NCBI GenBank assembly: GCA_002335605.1 | Contig: BEDY01000001.1 | Location: 4,216,001 to 4,280,000 of the forward strand | DNA: 64,000 bases | Direction: 5' to 3' | Source: Prillingera fragicola | Lineage: Eukaryota; Basidiomycota; Tremellomycetes; Trichosporonales; Trichosporonaceae | Part shown: positions 12,895-23,709 of the stretch, one piece after another | Layout: every line of letters begins with the position of its first letter | Position numbering within the stretch: position 1 is the first letter of the stretch | The notes under the pieces: generated by a model | The model's database searches: none | Seen by the model: only the letters and a program-made list of their open reading frames with translations | What the model was told of the DNA's origin: nothing | Position numbers and translations under genes: made by a program

Positions 12895-14148
12895 TCACGA
12901 CAGCGCGGCCTCCTCGTTGAGCAGACCAAGCAGCAAGTCCTCGCGGCCGTAGTGCCCCGCGACGTCAAAGTCGAGCTTGGCACCAGCGAGGTCGTCGAGG
13001 TCGATCTGATAGTTAGCTCAGCCCCTCGCCCAAAACTCACGTCAGCATAGAGAATACCGTCCTCGCCCCAAAGCGGCCCAGCAAGCACATCTCCCAGCGG
13101 CCCAACAATGCAGCTACCACCCTTGCTCCACGCCGCACTCTCATCGGCGCCCTTGTCGAGGTGAATCGGCGCACCGTCCGCCGTCCCGGGGTACGTGGCC
13201 GGGTACGTCTCGCGGGTAACGTACTGGTTGGCCGAGATGACAAAGCAGCGTCCCTCCTGCGCGACGTGGCGCATGGTCGGGAGCCAGGACTCACGGCCAT
13301 CTGCCGTCGGCGCCATGTAGCTTTATGTCAGCGCGACGTCGGCGCGGGGGGCTCACATCTCGACACCCTTGCGGAACATGAGGTAGCGGGCGAGGGGCAT
13401 GTAGTTTTCCCAGCAGATGAGCGCGCCGAGGCGGCCGATCGGCGTCTGGACGACGGGGAGGTTGTCGGTCGTCTTGGGCTTGCGTTTCTTGGCCGCCTCG
13501 TCGTCGTCGTCGCCGTCGGCGTCCTCCTTGACCCCGGCATGGTTGCGCGCACCGCCCTGGCCCCAGATGACCCGCTCCGCGCCCGTGGGCATGAGCTTGC
13601 GGTGGCGCGACAGCAGGGTTCCGTCGGGGCCAAAGATGAGGTTGGTGCAGTAGACGGTGCCGCCGCGGACGCCGCCGGCTTCAGACTCGATGATGCCGAT
13701 GGACAGGTAGATGCTGTTCGACGCCGCAATGGACGTGAGCTGCGAGAAGCCCCAGAACTCGCTGCCCTGTGCTGCGGCGGTGGTGTACAGCGACCCTACG
13801 GCGCCGGGGGGCAGCTTGACGGACGACTGTGGGTGTCAGCTCACTGTTGCTCTGCCAAGCCGACCGCTCAAAGGCCACAGCCCACCACTCTCTCTTGGCT
13901 GTCCTTCTGCTCAACTCGACACTCACAGCAAGGTACTTTTTGTGCCAATCGCGACTCTCCTGCGTGCGCCCGCCGATGCGAAAGTCGAGGTTGCGAGGGT
14001 AGCAACTCAGAAAGGCCTCGGGGAACACTGCGAGCTTGGCACCGGCTTGGGCTGCTTCGGCGGCCAGCGCGCCAACCTTTGCGATGGACGCTGGTAGGTC
14101 GTACGGCACGGGAGAGTTTTGGACAGAGGCGACTTTGATTGGGGCCAT
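12895..14148 (-). CDS. Nitrilase (carbon-nitrogen hydrolase)
   Basis: Hydrolyses a nitrile to a carboxylic acid and ammonia, or a related C-N bond; it is probably cytosolic. Exons: 13927-14148, 13357-13826, 13041-13320 and 12895-13005; introns are 100, 36 and 35 nt; product 360 aa. The catalytic triad is visible: Glu44 in VFPEAF, Lys151 in RHRKLMPTGAERVIWGQG, and Cys212 in GALICWENYMPLAR. The WENY sequence after Cys and the PTG..R.IWG context fit true nitrilases better than amidases or beta-ureidopropionases. A strongly charged insert (about residues 174-196, acidic then Lys/Arg-rich) lies between the Lys and Cys motifs, likely as a surface loop. The next gene on the same strand, 500 bases upstream, is an ACS-type carboxylate/anion transporter, which suggests a shared catabolic job. 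A cyanide hydratase cannot be excluded. Confidence 0.9.
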
Positions 14149-14651
14149 GGTGATCTGCTGAGACGTAAGGTTTGGGAGAGTGAGTGTGCAATTGTCAGAG
14201 TGCAGAGTGTATGAATGCCGAGCTGGAATGATCTTACCTTGGCCGGAGAGAGATGTAGGCTGGCGAGTGAGTTGCCCGACAAGTTGCCCACCCTCCGGTT
14301 GCCGTGCTGAGCCGACGAGCAGCCCACTCTGGCCCCACCACCGGAGCTATGACATCCGTCTACGGCTGTGCAGACTGATACGCATGACTCAGTCTCTCAG
14401 ACCCGTGCACGTCACAAGAAACGCCCACGACAGTGCATTGGCATTGTGAATGATCAAAGAAATGCCAACACTGTTGGACAGTGAAGATGCCATGGCTCAA
14501 CTTGTCCGGCGCCGGTCGACCGGAACTGAATTCATAACGGGTGGATTGAGCATCTTTGCATGTCTTCTGATCTTACAACTCTTACTGCCGCCCACGCCTG
14601 TAACTCTAGTGTATTACTGCCCTACAGTCCGAAATATCCAAATGAACCTTT
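14149..14651. other. Intergenic between MFS transporter and nitrilase
   Basis: About 500 bases that must contain the nitrilase promoter and the transporter 3' end, both genes being on the minus strand. I see no obvious TATA box or further gene. Confidence 0.5.
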
Positions 14652-16285
14652 CTAAGCCTGGTAACGGAAGTCGGGGTGACCCTCGAGCACAATCTCGCCA
14701 CGGTCAGCGCGCTTGTTCTGGTAGTGGAACCAGAACTTGAAGAAGATGGACGCGAGCACGGTGAAAATCTGGAGACCAATAGTGGTCCAGATACCGGTGG
14801 GGTAGCCCTGCTTGGACTCCTTCTCAATGAAGACGACACCGGCGAGGATACCGCCGATACCACCCCAAGCAATGACCATGGCGGACTGGAAGCCACGCTT
14901 GGACTGGGCGCGGATCGAGGTCTGCGACCACGAGAGGATGAGCGAGACGTTGCCGCTGCAGCCAGCAAAGGCAAGGAAAGTGCCAATGTATTGAGGAACC
15001 TTGCCGTCGAGCTGGGAGAACATGACGACACCGATGATGAGCTCGATCGAGTTGAAGATGACACCGGCGGCACGCTGGAGGGTCTTGTCGACGAGCCACG
15101 CAATGAAGATGCCGGGGAAGATACCAAAGACCTTGGGGGGAGCGTAGAGAAGCTGCGACTCCATGTTGGAGAAGCCCATCTGCTGGAGAATAGTGGGCAG
15201 GAAGTAGGCCATGGCGTAGGCGGCCTGGGCGGCTCCGCCAAACATGATGCCAAAGATCCAGCACTTGGGCTCGACAACGTACTTTGCGCACTTTGCCTTG
15301 GTGAGGGGGTCGGGAATGGCGTCGCCACGATCGCGCTGGATGCGGGTCTTGATAATCTCACTCTCCTCCGGGGTGAGGAAGGTGGCCTTGTCGGGGAACT
15401 CTTGGAGGCAGAACCAAGCGAGAATAGCGATGCCGACAGTCATGAGACCCTCGAGGATGAAGATCCAGCGCCAACCGCTGTAGCCGGCCGTGCCGTGCAT
15501 CTGCGAGATACCCCAAGCGAGAATAGACGAGAGGCCACCAATGGCGGTCGAGGTGTAGTAGAAGAGAGTGCTGCGGAGAGCCATCGACTTGCGAGGGTAC
15601 CAACAGGCAATGATGAACGCGGCTCCGGGGAAGAGAGACGCCTCAAAGATACCGAGAATAGCACGGAGAGCGGTGAGCTGCCCCCAGGTGTTGACAAAGC
15701 CCATGCACATCATGACGATGCCCCACAGGAAGGTGGCCATCGAGAGCCAGGGCTTGACACCGAAGCGACGGAGACCAATCTGCGACTGCGGTGGGTGTCA
15801 GTGGCGAACGAGGAGCTTTCAGTGCCACACCGGTGCGCTCGGGACCAACTCTAACAGAGGTGCCAAACGACCGTTGAGGCATCGTGGTGTGCACTTACAG
15901 GAATCTCAAAGATGATGTATGGGATGAAGAAAATCATCGTGGCAATCGAGTAGCGGTCGCCAACGTTGAGCTCAAGCTCAGTGTTCATTGCCTTGTTGTT
16001 GACAGAGCGCGCTAGCGACAGGTTGGTACGGTCAATGAGCGAGATGCAGTACATGGCCGCGAGCATGGGGATGATGCGCAAGTCGACCTTGCGAATAATA
16101 CGCTTGACCTCCTTGGGGTCAAAGCCCTCGTCAATGTTGTGGTGGAACTTTTGGAGCTGCTCGCCATCATGGTCGTACTTGTCGCTCGAGTCGTCCTGGA
16201 TGGCATTGCCACGCTCGACGTCCTCGACGTGGGCGGCGACGGCGGCCTTCTCATCGTAGGGCAAGGGCTGTTGGTGAGCAGCCAT
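14652..16285 (-). CDS. MFS anion:cation symporter (Dal5/allantoate permease-like)
   Basis: A plasma-membrane transporter of 506 aa; exons 15899-16285 and 14652-15785 with a 113-nt intron. Features of the ACS family are a cytosolic acidic N-terminus, the segment YCISLIDRTNLSLA in TM1, WRWIFILEGLMTVG, and about 12 hydrophobic segments. Fungal members carry allantoate, nicotinate, pantothenate, biotin or similar carboxylates; the substrate here is unknown. The start was set at the ATG giving MAAHQQPLPYDEK rather than the in-frame ATG 16 codons upstream, because a TATA-like TATAAG lies only about 50 bases upstream. The nitrilase on the same strand downstream makes an organic acid or nitrile-derived substrate plausible. 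Confidence 0.88.
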
Positions 16286-16335
16286 GGTGTCGTGTGTCTG
16301 TGTGGGGGGTGATTGTGGAGAACCTCCAGCCACAT

Positions 16336-16343
16336 CTTATATC
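16336..16343 (-). promoter_or_regulatory. TATA-like element of the ACS transporter gene
   Basis: On the minus strand the sequence GATATAAG occurs about 50 bases upstream of the chosen start codon. Position and sequence fit a TATA box; this is inferred from sequence only. Confidence 0.35.
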
Positions 16344-18240
16344 AGAGGCGTCAGTGTCAGAAAACCCTGGCCGGCTACCGATTCTTCGGGCACTGGTATC
16401 GGCGAACGACACATTGCCAGCTCGTCTGGAATACCATTGCCAAGAGCAGCTCCATTCCTTCATCCCCACCAAACGCCATCTCCACCGTGATCCCCCGCGA
16501 GGGGCTCCTTGAGGCCTCTAGGTTCAAGTCTTGGCATTACTCAACAATGACCCACTTTGTTGATTTTCGGACCAAACGTGGTCAGCAGGGCATGGCTTTC
16601 CATATATTTGCCTACCTTTCATGCCTCGACTCGCCGAGTTTACGCAGTTTACGCGCTGATCGCAGAAAGCGAGATCTCACCAGCCAGCCTGGGCCGCTGT
16701 GCCGTGCGGCGAGTTGGAAGTCGGTTTCTAACTCAGGGTGGACACGAGTTCCTGGGCTGGAAGAGTGGAGAATCAGCTGCAATCACCGCCGGCAACCGCT
16801 ATCCACCCCCGCCAAGAGGTACAGTTACCGGTATTCGGTTCGTTCCACCCCACTCCAGACCTTCGCCCTGCAGGTAGCGAGCGGGGTGTGTCCCTCGTCG
16901 AATCACGAGCCGGTTTTACTCCTTTTACAGGAGTGACATCAGCAATGCAGGTGGGGGGAGTGTGTACGATTCCGGGCCGGACTGGTCCTGGCTGCGAGTG
17001 GACTCTCACACTGGAGCATCAAGGCCGCCATGATTCCGGTAGCGTTGTGCTGAAATCTTGAACGAGTGCTGCTGCCGGCCTGCTAGAAAGGTATACACGC
17101 TGGGAGGCACAGTTAAAGCCGCTTGTATTTCTGAACAGGAGTCTCGGCCTCTCACGCAGCGAACCGTGCTATCAGCTGCTGGGGGATCTGACAGCTGCCC
17201 GATCGCAGGCAGGTGGCCAGGCAGGTGGGCCGAGCAGCTGACTGGGAGTGACGCCACCGTTTAAACCCCGCACTGGCAGAGTGGGCAGAGTGGGCACAGT
17301 TATCCTTGCCCCGCAGTCCTTGAATCCGGTTGTCGTCTAATCGCTTGTCGCCAATCGTATGCGGGAACACTCTCGTCTCTCTGCCCGCGAGACTATGATC
17401 TTCACAGCCATTGATAGAGTTGGAAATCCATGTCTTGGCCTTGGAGCAATGTTCGGTAGCAAGGGTGTGCCTCAAAGTCTCCTACTCGGTATGTCGCTTT
17501 CCATCATTGAGTGTTCCCGGAATCTCTATGCCTCGAATAGCTACATTGTGGCTTGCAAAGACGACAGAAGCCGGGGTCGCTCATGCCAAGACATTTGCCC
17601 GTCGTTGCACATCCTGAACCCCTTGCTCTCCAGCGCTTCTAATGCTGAGATGGAAAGTGCCCTCTGGAATAGCTGCACGAGACACGGCATGGACGTGGGG
17701 CCCAGCTACCTGCAGTTTTGGATGATCTTGGCCAGATTGCTCGCATCCTTAGCCGGGTGGAGAGCTACAGAAGGGCGTGGCCCTCAAGCTCCGAACTCGT
17801 ATCGCGTCCGGCAGACCGGGCATGTAAAGACCACTGAGCAGGCACTCCAACCCACTGTACGTCACTCCATTCACAATGACCACACACATGATGTTGCCAC
17901 ATCTTTGCTCGGAATTGCTGGAACTTACCGCGGCATACACGCGGTTTGCAGTCATGTTAAAACCCGAGAAGGTGGGCTGCACTAGTCCACTCGTACCCGC
18001 AGTCCTGCTTCGACAATTGACATGCTCGAAAGGGGATCACCAAATGAATCCCATGTTCCCCCCTCGTCCAAGCCAGCCTCCAAGTGCGAATGGTACGAAG
18101 GCGCGCATTGACCAGCTCTGGGTTATACATGTCGTTCAACTTTCACAGCACAGTGAGAGACATGTTGATCAGATAAGATTGAAGTCAAGATCCATAAACA
18201 GGTTCTGACCACAGATGACCAGCTGGGGATTCCGGTTGCA

Positions 18241-18276
18241 GATCACACTGCGGATCACACTGCTGATCACACCGCG
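18241..18276. repeat. Triple 12-nt tandem repeat
   Basis: Three adjacent, slightly diverged copies of GATCACACTGCG. They lie about 45 bases beyond the stop codon of the minus-strand F-box-like gene, so probably in its 3' untranslated region. No function can be assigned. Confidence 0.7.
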
Positions 18277-18321
18277 CCTCGTCGCTGACATCAGCCCGTT
18301 GGTGAACGACTACTCGCACCC

Positions 18322-20679
18322 TCACATGCACAGCACGACGAGCTCTGTAGCGTACACGCGCATTACCCTCCCATCCGGTGTCTGCAACCTCATGCCCACA
18401 GCACACGACGCCTGCCCGTCAGTCTCACCCGACCACTCCAAAGAGACTCACACCGTATAGCACCCGCTGCTCGTCAAGCAGCACCCACTTGACCGGCGTC
18501 TCTTGCCCATCGAAAGGTAACACCACCTCACGGCGCGTGCGCACGAATGGCAGTTTGGAAACGACTTCGCCGGCCCACAGCCCACCAGCGGGGATGGTGT
18601 GTTGCTCAGCGTCCACGAGCGCCAGGACACCAGGTACAACCTCGTACACTTCCTGAGCATGCGTGCCGAGTGCTTGCGCCACCGTACGAGGTGAGAAGTC
18701 GAGGATCTCAAGCTCAAAGCCAGCTACCTGCGTCCTCCCACCAACGGATATCGACCAGTGCTCCTCCAGATCCATCGGCGGGGCACCGGCCCTGCGAGGC
18801 CGCAGCGCAGCATCCCGATACCCACACGTCGAGAACACTCTGCGCATGCCGCTCGCAAGCTGTGCGTTGTCAGCAAGGTCCCCAACGAGAACAGCTGCTC
18901 ACAAGCGCCCGCGGCAGGACGCGCGCATTATCCTGGCCCCACGCCACCCACTCGTATCGGCGACAAACGGCGTCGTCCTCGTTGGACCAAAACGTGCGGC
19001 CGTGCTCGTCCTCGGCGCTCCACCCGTCGCAGGGCGCGGTCGGGTGAAAGCTGCCCAGCACGCCGATGCATGTACACCCGGGGACGGCGCAGGCGTCGCC
19101 GGCCTTGGGGAGGGGGAATGTCGGCGGGGCTGGGAGGCCGGCTGTGCGTTGCTCGGCATCGGCGATGAGGGAGAGGAGGGACTCGCGGAGGATGAAGATC
19201 TCGAATGCGCCGTGCGGAGGGGGAGGCGGGGTCGTCAAGAGCGGCGTGGCCAAGTGCGCTATTGAGAGGCGGACGACTCCGTGGGTCTGGGACGGCGTGC
19301 CGTCGCCGCCACCCATGGCCCGGGAGGCTGGGCCGGTACGTGGGGGTGTCAGGTGCAGTTCGGCCGCGTACACTGTCGGCGCGATGGGCGGGAGGTCGAG
19401 CTGGGCGACGCAAAGGCCCGGATGGGGGGTGTCTGCGAACGGGGGCGAGACGGGGAAGGTCCACAGAGTTAACGTTGGTGGGGTGCGGATGGCGCTGGTG
19501 CCGTCGCCGGCGAGGCAGGTGGGGTTGGCCAGCAGCGCTGTGCGAGGGCTCAGTAGTGTGAGTGCTTCAGAGCCATAGTTGCCTCGATGGCCTACGAGTT
19601 CCTGAGGTCAGCGCTACGTGGGTGGAAGGGACTTACGCCAAAGAGCTTGCCAGTGGGCCAGTCCCACATGTAGAGCACAGGGATGGTTGTGCCCAGTCTC
19701 TTGCCGCTGCCATAGGTGACCAGAGCGGCGAGGGTGTCGCCGAGGACCTGTACGGTGTTGAGCTTGATGTCGCGCTCATCATCATGGAGCTGGAAAAGAG
19801 GTGGCGGGGGCGGGGTCACGAGCTTGTGGTTCGCTGCGCGAGGGTGCGGTACATTGGATACTGTATCGAGCAGGAAGACAATGGCGTTGATGGCGTAGTT
19901 GCGCTCGATGACCCCGTCGTCAAAGAAGAGGACCAGGTTCAATGGTTTGCTGGCATGTTTAGCGCCACATCGACGACTACGGCACTCACAACTTGCCGGT
20001 GCTCACGAGCAGATCCTGCTCTGGATCTATCCATCCCTTGCCATCGGGGAACGATGGCTTCAGCCGCTTGGCCCTCAGCCGAGGAGCATCGAGGTCTGGA
20101 TTTGTGGCCGAAGGCAGAGGAAAGTAGGTGCTGTTCACCCCCTGCCTGTCAGCCTTGTCACAGCCATGACCAGGCTCGACGTACCGGCATCGGCGTCTTC
20201 TTCCACATGGCCCCGCCATTGAACGCATCGTGCTGCCACCCAAACGTGCCCTCGTACCGGATTACCCGCGTAGCCACAGGCGACAGGCTAGCCCACCGCC
20301 TCTGACGCGCAGCCAAGCGCTGTCTCATCTCGTCGGCCGTCGGCTGCCCTCTACCCGGGGGAGGAACAGGGTTGACCGTGTCGCCACTGCTTGGTACCTC
20401 GAGCTCGGCGGGGACTACATCGACCCCGGGGCGAACTTGCACCATCCTTGAGCCTGGGGCCGGCTTCCATGGTGCTTGGAATCGCGGCTTGCCTGGGACA
20501 AAGACAGCATAGTATGGAAACTCATCCTGACTGCCTAGAAGGGACTCGTCACCAGTGACCCTTGCTGGAGGGCGGAATGACGTCTCGGGTCGAAGCGGGC
20601 CCGCCGCGGTCAAACCTGCTGCTGCGAGGTCGAGCTCGTACTGTGCTGCTGGAGAGGGATCGTCGCTCGGTCCCGACAT
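18322..20679 (-). CDS. F-box-family-like protein (718 aa)
   Basis: Six exons: 20185-20679, 19990-20141, 19637-19949, 18903-19601, 18452-18859 and 18322-18411; introns are 35-43 nt and phases agree throughout. The body matches the pattern of a large basidiomycete F-box family: an Arg-rich helix followed by WASLSPVATRVIRYEG, GWIDPEQDLLV, VQVLGDTLAALVTYGSG, VLYMWDWPTGKL, VAWGQDNARVLP and CGYRDAAL, and a C-terminal KWVLLDEQRVLYG. In this family an N-terminal F-box recruits SCF ubiquitin ligase. Here no convincing F-box (LPxE..L..IL) is seen in the first 60 residues, which are disordered-looking, so the protein may have lost it or have an unseen upstream exon. The family call is mine from remembered patterns and needs a profile search; the exon model is firmer. 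Confidence 0.7.
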
Positions 20680-21018
20680 GATTAGTTCACCAAAGTAGTA
20701 TCAGTGTACGGTATGAAAATGCTTCTCAATGTTACGTTGGTCGTTGTCAATGGTCGTCAGCGTGACGACCAGCCCCGTTCCCAGTGGGCAGGGCTTGATG
20801 ACCGCCGTTGCCGTGACAAGTGTGGCAGTGGCCGTGGGAGTAAAGCTTTTGTCCATTTCTTAGTATGATTCTCGTTCAAGGACAGCCAAACAATGACAAT
20901 GCATTCCACCTGCTCTGATATCTCCTGCTCGATATCTCCGTGCACATTACGCAGTGACTACATTTCCAGGCCCACGCCGACTCCCGCCATGGCCATCATA
21001 CAACTTGGGCCTGCGCAT
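20680..21018. other. Intergenic
   Basis: Upstream region of the F-box-like gene and 3' flank of the BIM1-like gene. No distinct element is seen. Confidence 0.5.
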
Positions 21019-21837
21019 TTAAGCGCGGGGGACCTGCTTGGTGGTCGAGCCGACCGACGAGGCATCGTCGTGGGCATAAGGGGAGCGCTTGTTCTTCTTG
21101 CCAAACGAGAGGAGGCCAGCGGCCCAAGCCGCGGCACCGGCGAGGAGGAAGACACCAGCAGTGACACCGGCACCGATGCCACCGGCCTCGGCGTCGGTAA
21201 ACTTGTCGGCGTTGGCGGCAGCGTCCTGGTTGGCGGTGCGGCCCTTGGAGTTGCCCGCGGCCGAGTCGGCAGACACGGTAAAGTTCATAATCTCGTCGGT
21301 CTCGGCGATACGGATCTCGTCACCGGCGTTGGCGCACATGAAGCCCGAAGGCTGGGCCCAAGCCGACGACTCGACGAGTTTCACGTCGGCGCAAATGTGC
21401 TGCCACCGCTTGTCGGTGCCCCTACGGGGGGGACCGTCGGCCTGGTACATGATGAGAATGGTGGCCTCGTCACCAGCCTTGTAGCCGAGCGACGAAAAGT
21501 CGGGACCGGCGGCACAGTAGTGGCCAGCCGACATATCGACGACGGTCTTCTCGCCATAGGTCTTGAAGAGATAGTCCGTGGCCGACTTCTCCTGACCGTA
21601 GAGGAAGTTGAGGTTGTCAATGGCAGCGCTGCCGGCAACCGAGATCTTGCCGCCGGTGAGGGGGAAGTCGACGCGCTCGCCGGCGACGGCGCCACCACAG
21701 GGGCCCCTGTGCGACGACTCCGAGTTTTCGGGGCGCGAAGGGGGGAACATGGCCTTGATGGACATGGCGCGAGGCTCAATAGCAACGGCCGAGGCTACAC
21801 CAACTGCGGCTGCGGTAACAAGAATCTGGGGAAGCAT
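21019..21837 (-). CDS. BIM1-like (LPMO-like) surface protein
   Basis: An intronless 272-aa protein with a signal peptide (MLPQILVTAAAVGVASAVA) and an extracellular domain resembling copper acquisition factor BIM1 and X325 LPMO-like proteins. Supporting features are a SHRGPCGG motif near the mature N-terminus, four cysteines (GPCGG, HYC, HIC, FMC) that could form two disulphides, LIMYQADG and CADVKLVES. In cryptococcal BIM1 this domain binds copper and the protein is GPI-anchored (family knowledge). Here the C-terminus has a hydrophobic segment (about residues 217-240, GIGAGVTAGVFLLAGAAAWA) followed by a basic KKNKR and a 25-residue hydrophilic tail, which suggests a single-pass membrane protein rather than a GPI anchor. 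Start: the ATG at 21837 gives the signal peptide; an ATG 11 codons upstream is less likely. Confidence 0.7.
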   Translation of the reverse strand: MLPQILVTAAAVGVASAVAIEPRAMSIKAMFPPSRPENSESSHRGPCGGAVAGERVDFPLTGGKISVAGSAAIDNLNFLYGQEKSATDYLFKTYGEKTVVDMSAGHYCAAGPDFSSLGYKAGDEATILIMYQADGPPRRGTDKRWQHICADVKLVESSAWAQPSGFMCANAGDEIRIAETDEIMNFTVSADSAAGNSKGRTANQDAAANADKFTDAEAGGIGAGVTAGVFLLAGAAAWAAGLLSFGKKNKRSPYAHDDASSVGSTTKQVPRA

Positions 21838-23709
21838 TTTTGGGTGCGTTGGGCTGGGAGATTGAAGCAAGAAAGAGAGTGTTGGATGTGGATCAGAGGT
21901 TCAACCGCAACGGCTCTTATACCTTTTCTTCTCCCACAAGACCTCGGACGTCCAACCCGAGGAGTCAGTACGTGAGCAGTAAGCTCCAAATCCGAGTCTC
22001 ACAAGCGTGCAAGAGGATGCAGTAGTCTCATGACGGCGAAGCCAAGACAATCTCAACGACTGCGCATTTTGGTTTCGGTCGAAGTGCTGCGTTGGCAATT
22101 GGCGCAGTATCACGCAGCCCCCGGCGAGGAAGGGAGCGCAGCGCATGGCAGCGGAGGTCATTGCACTTGTTCCTACACCCCTAGAACACTAATGTGGATG
22201 TGGTGGATGAAGAGAAAGCAAGCTAGTGACAGTCAAGCAGGAACAGATGGCGGGAGATTCATGGCTTGGCAGCTTATCGGCCGAACAGCTGTAATCTGAT
22301 GAGCTGGCCTCCATTCCATCGTGCTTCGTGCTTCGTGCTGCCGCCGCCGACTCGGCATCGCTAATATCGCTTGTGCAGCAGCATGCACCGAGACCACAGC
22401 GTTCCACTCTCTGCTGCCTCCATGACATGCGCTGTAGGCGCTCTTTCGCTGCCAAGGCAGACTAACTGGTCGGCCAATTCTTTCCTTCGGCCGGCAGGTG
22501 ATGCCGAGCCTCCGCCATCGCCCATCGGAGCGATTCCTGGAGAGGTAGCCATGGCGCCGAGATGAGCGGCATGGCCACGGACGGGTGCCTGCGGAGGCGA
22601 GGGTGACTGGTATTGTGCTCAGCTGCTGCGTACTTGCTGGACGTCATGGGAATTCGAAGTGTATTGGGTTCGTCTTCGTGTCACAGCGACAAAGTCGCCC
22701 AAGCCATTGTCCAGGACACAGACAGACGAATTGGATAAGCAAGCACTGTGCTTCCAATTCTGCCAAAGTAATTCGTTCAATAGCTACAGCCGGCTGGAGT
22801 TAACTCACACTGCTCTCGTACCGATATGACGCCGAAGACACTTCTCTCCCCCGACCCACATCGCAACATCTCCGAGAGCCAAGCCACCGCTGCCACACCT
22901 TCACATGCTACATGCTAGCTGCCCCATCCCCTGTGTTCCCCGCATCGGTTCGCTCGCCTCGGACTGTGCCTGCCAGTGCGACCGCGAGCGGATGTCTGAC
23001 ATCCACGGCATCGGGATCCGCAGCCCGGAGCGGCCGACCAACAGCGAGTAAGCAACTGGGGCCGGGAGAACTGTGAACGCCCACGCAGCTTCCATCGACT
23101 GACTCCAGGTAGGGTATGTGGTGCTGGCTCCGTCGCCGACCGTTCCCCGCGAAGGCGGCCACTGCGGATCACATGGGTGCCAAGCGAACATGTGGCAACT
23201 TGCTCGTGAGGCTCTCACAACCCCCGGCCGAGGATATAGACCCAGAGTCTTGGCAAACAGCAGCTTGCATATACAGCTGGCTCAAGCACGTTCTAGTCAG
23301 CTTGCGGTGTCCGGTGTCGTTGTCAGTGCCATCACGGTGGCCGGTGCCAAGCGTGACATGGCTGGTTAATCTCATGACTATTCGGCCAATCTTAGATGGC
23401 CAGTCCGTGTTTTCCCGTGATCAGGTGCTTCTTGGACGAACAGTCATTGCCCATGGGTATCATCTCTCGGCCTCTCGATGTGCGGTGAGAAGTGACAACT
23501 AGAGGCGGGCTAGTTGGGTTCTGCTGGGCGAACGCAGTCTCCGCCTCACCGCCATGCGTCTTCGCAGCGTCTTCAGCCACCCTACCATAGTCACTAGGCT
23601 GCAAGTGGAATACATGAACGATACAGCAAGACACCAGTTCTTAAATAATAGCAATCAACCACACGCCGGCGTGCGGTTATCGTCGCCAAGAGCACAGTTC
23701 GCGAAGGAT
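21838..23709. other. Gene-poor stretch
   Basis: Nearly 1.9 kb between the BIM1-like gene start and the 3' end of the DUF1996 gene. Apart from the TATA-like site near the left edge, I find no gene; open frames are short and overlap on both strands. Confidence 0.5.
21912..21921 (-). promoter_or_regulatory. TATA-like element of the BIM1-like gene
   Basis: The minus strand reads GGTATAAGAG about 80 bases upstream of the start codon, consistent with a TATA box. Confidence 0.4.

Larger units (their letters stand above)
16286..18321. other. Gene-poor stretch with short direct repeats
   Basis: About 2 kb without a supportable gene. It holds the transporter's upstream region at the left and the 3' end of the F-box-like gene at the right. 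Minor repeats are two copies of GTGGGCAGA near 17279-17297 and a triple 12-nt repeat at 18241-18276, listed separately. Confidence 0.5.

Noticed and set aside
14676..15854. 392-codon plus-strand open frame
   Set aside because: Antisense shadow of the ACS transporter: acidic, repetitive composition and no family features, while the minus strand encodes a clear MFS protein.
17200..17300. Short GGCAGG/GTGGGCAGA direct repeats as a mobile element end
   Set aside because: Copies are short and imperfect, with no inverted terminal repeats, target duplication or transposase nearby.
20893..21975. 360-codon plus-strand open frame
   Set aside because: Antisense shadow of the BIM1-like gene, which has a signal peptide and conserved cysteines on the other strand.
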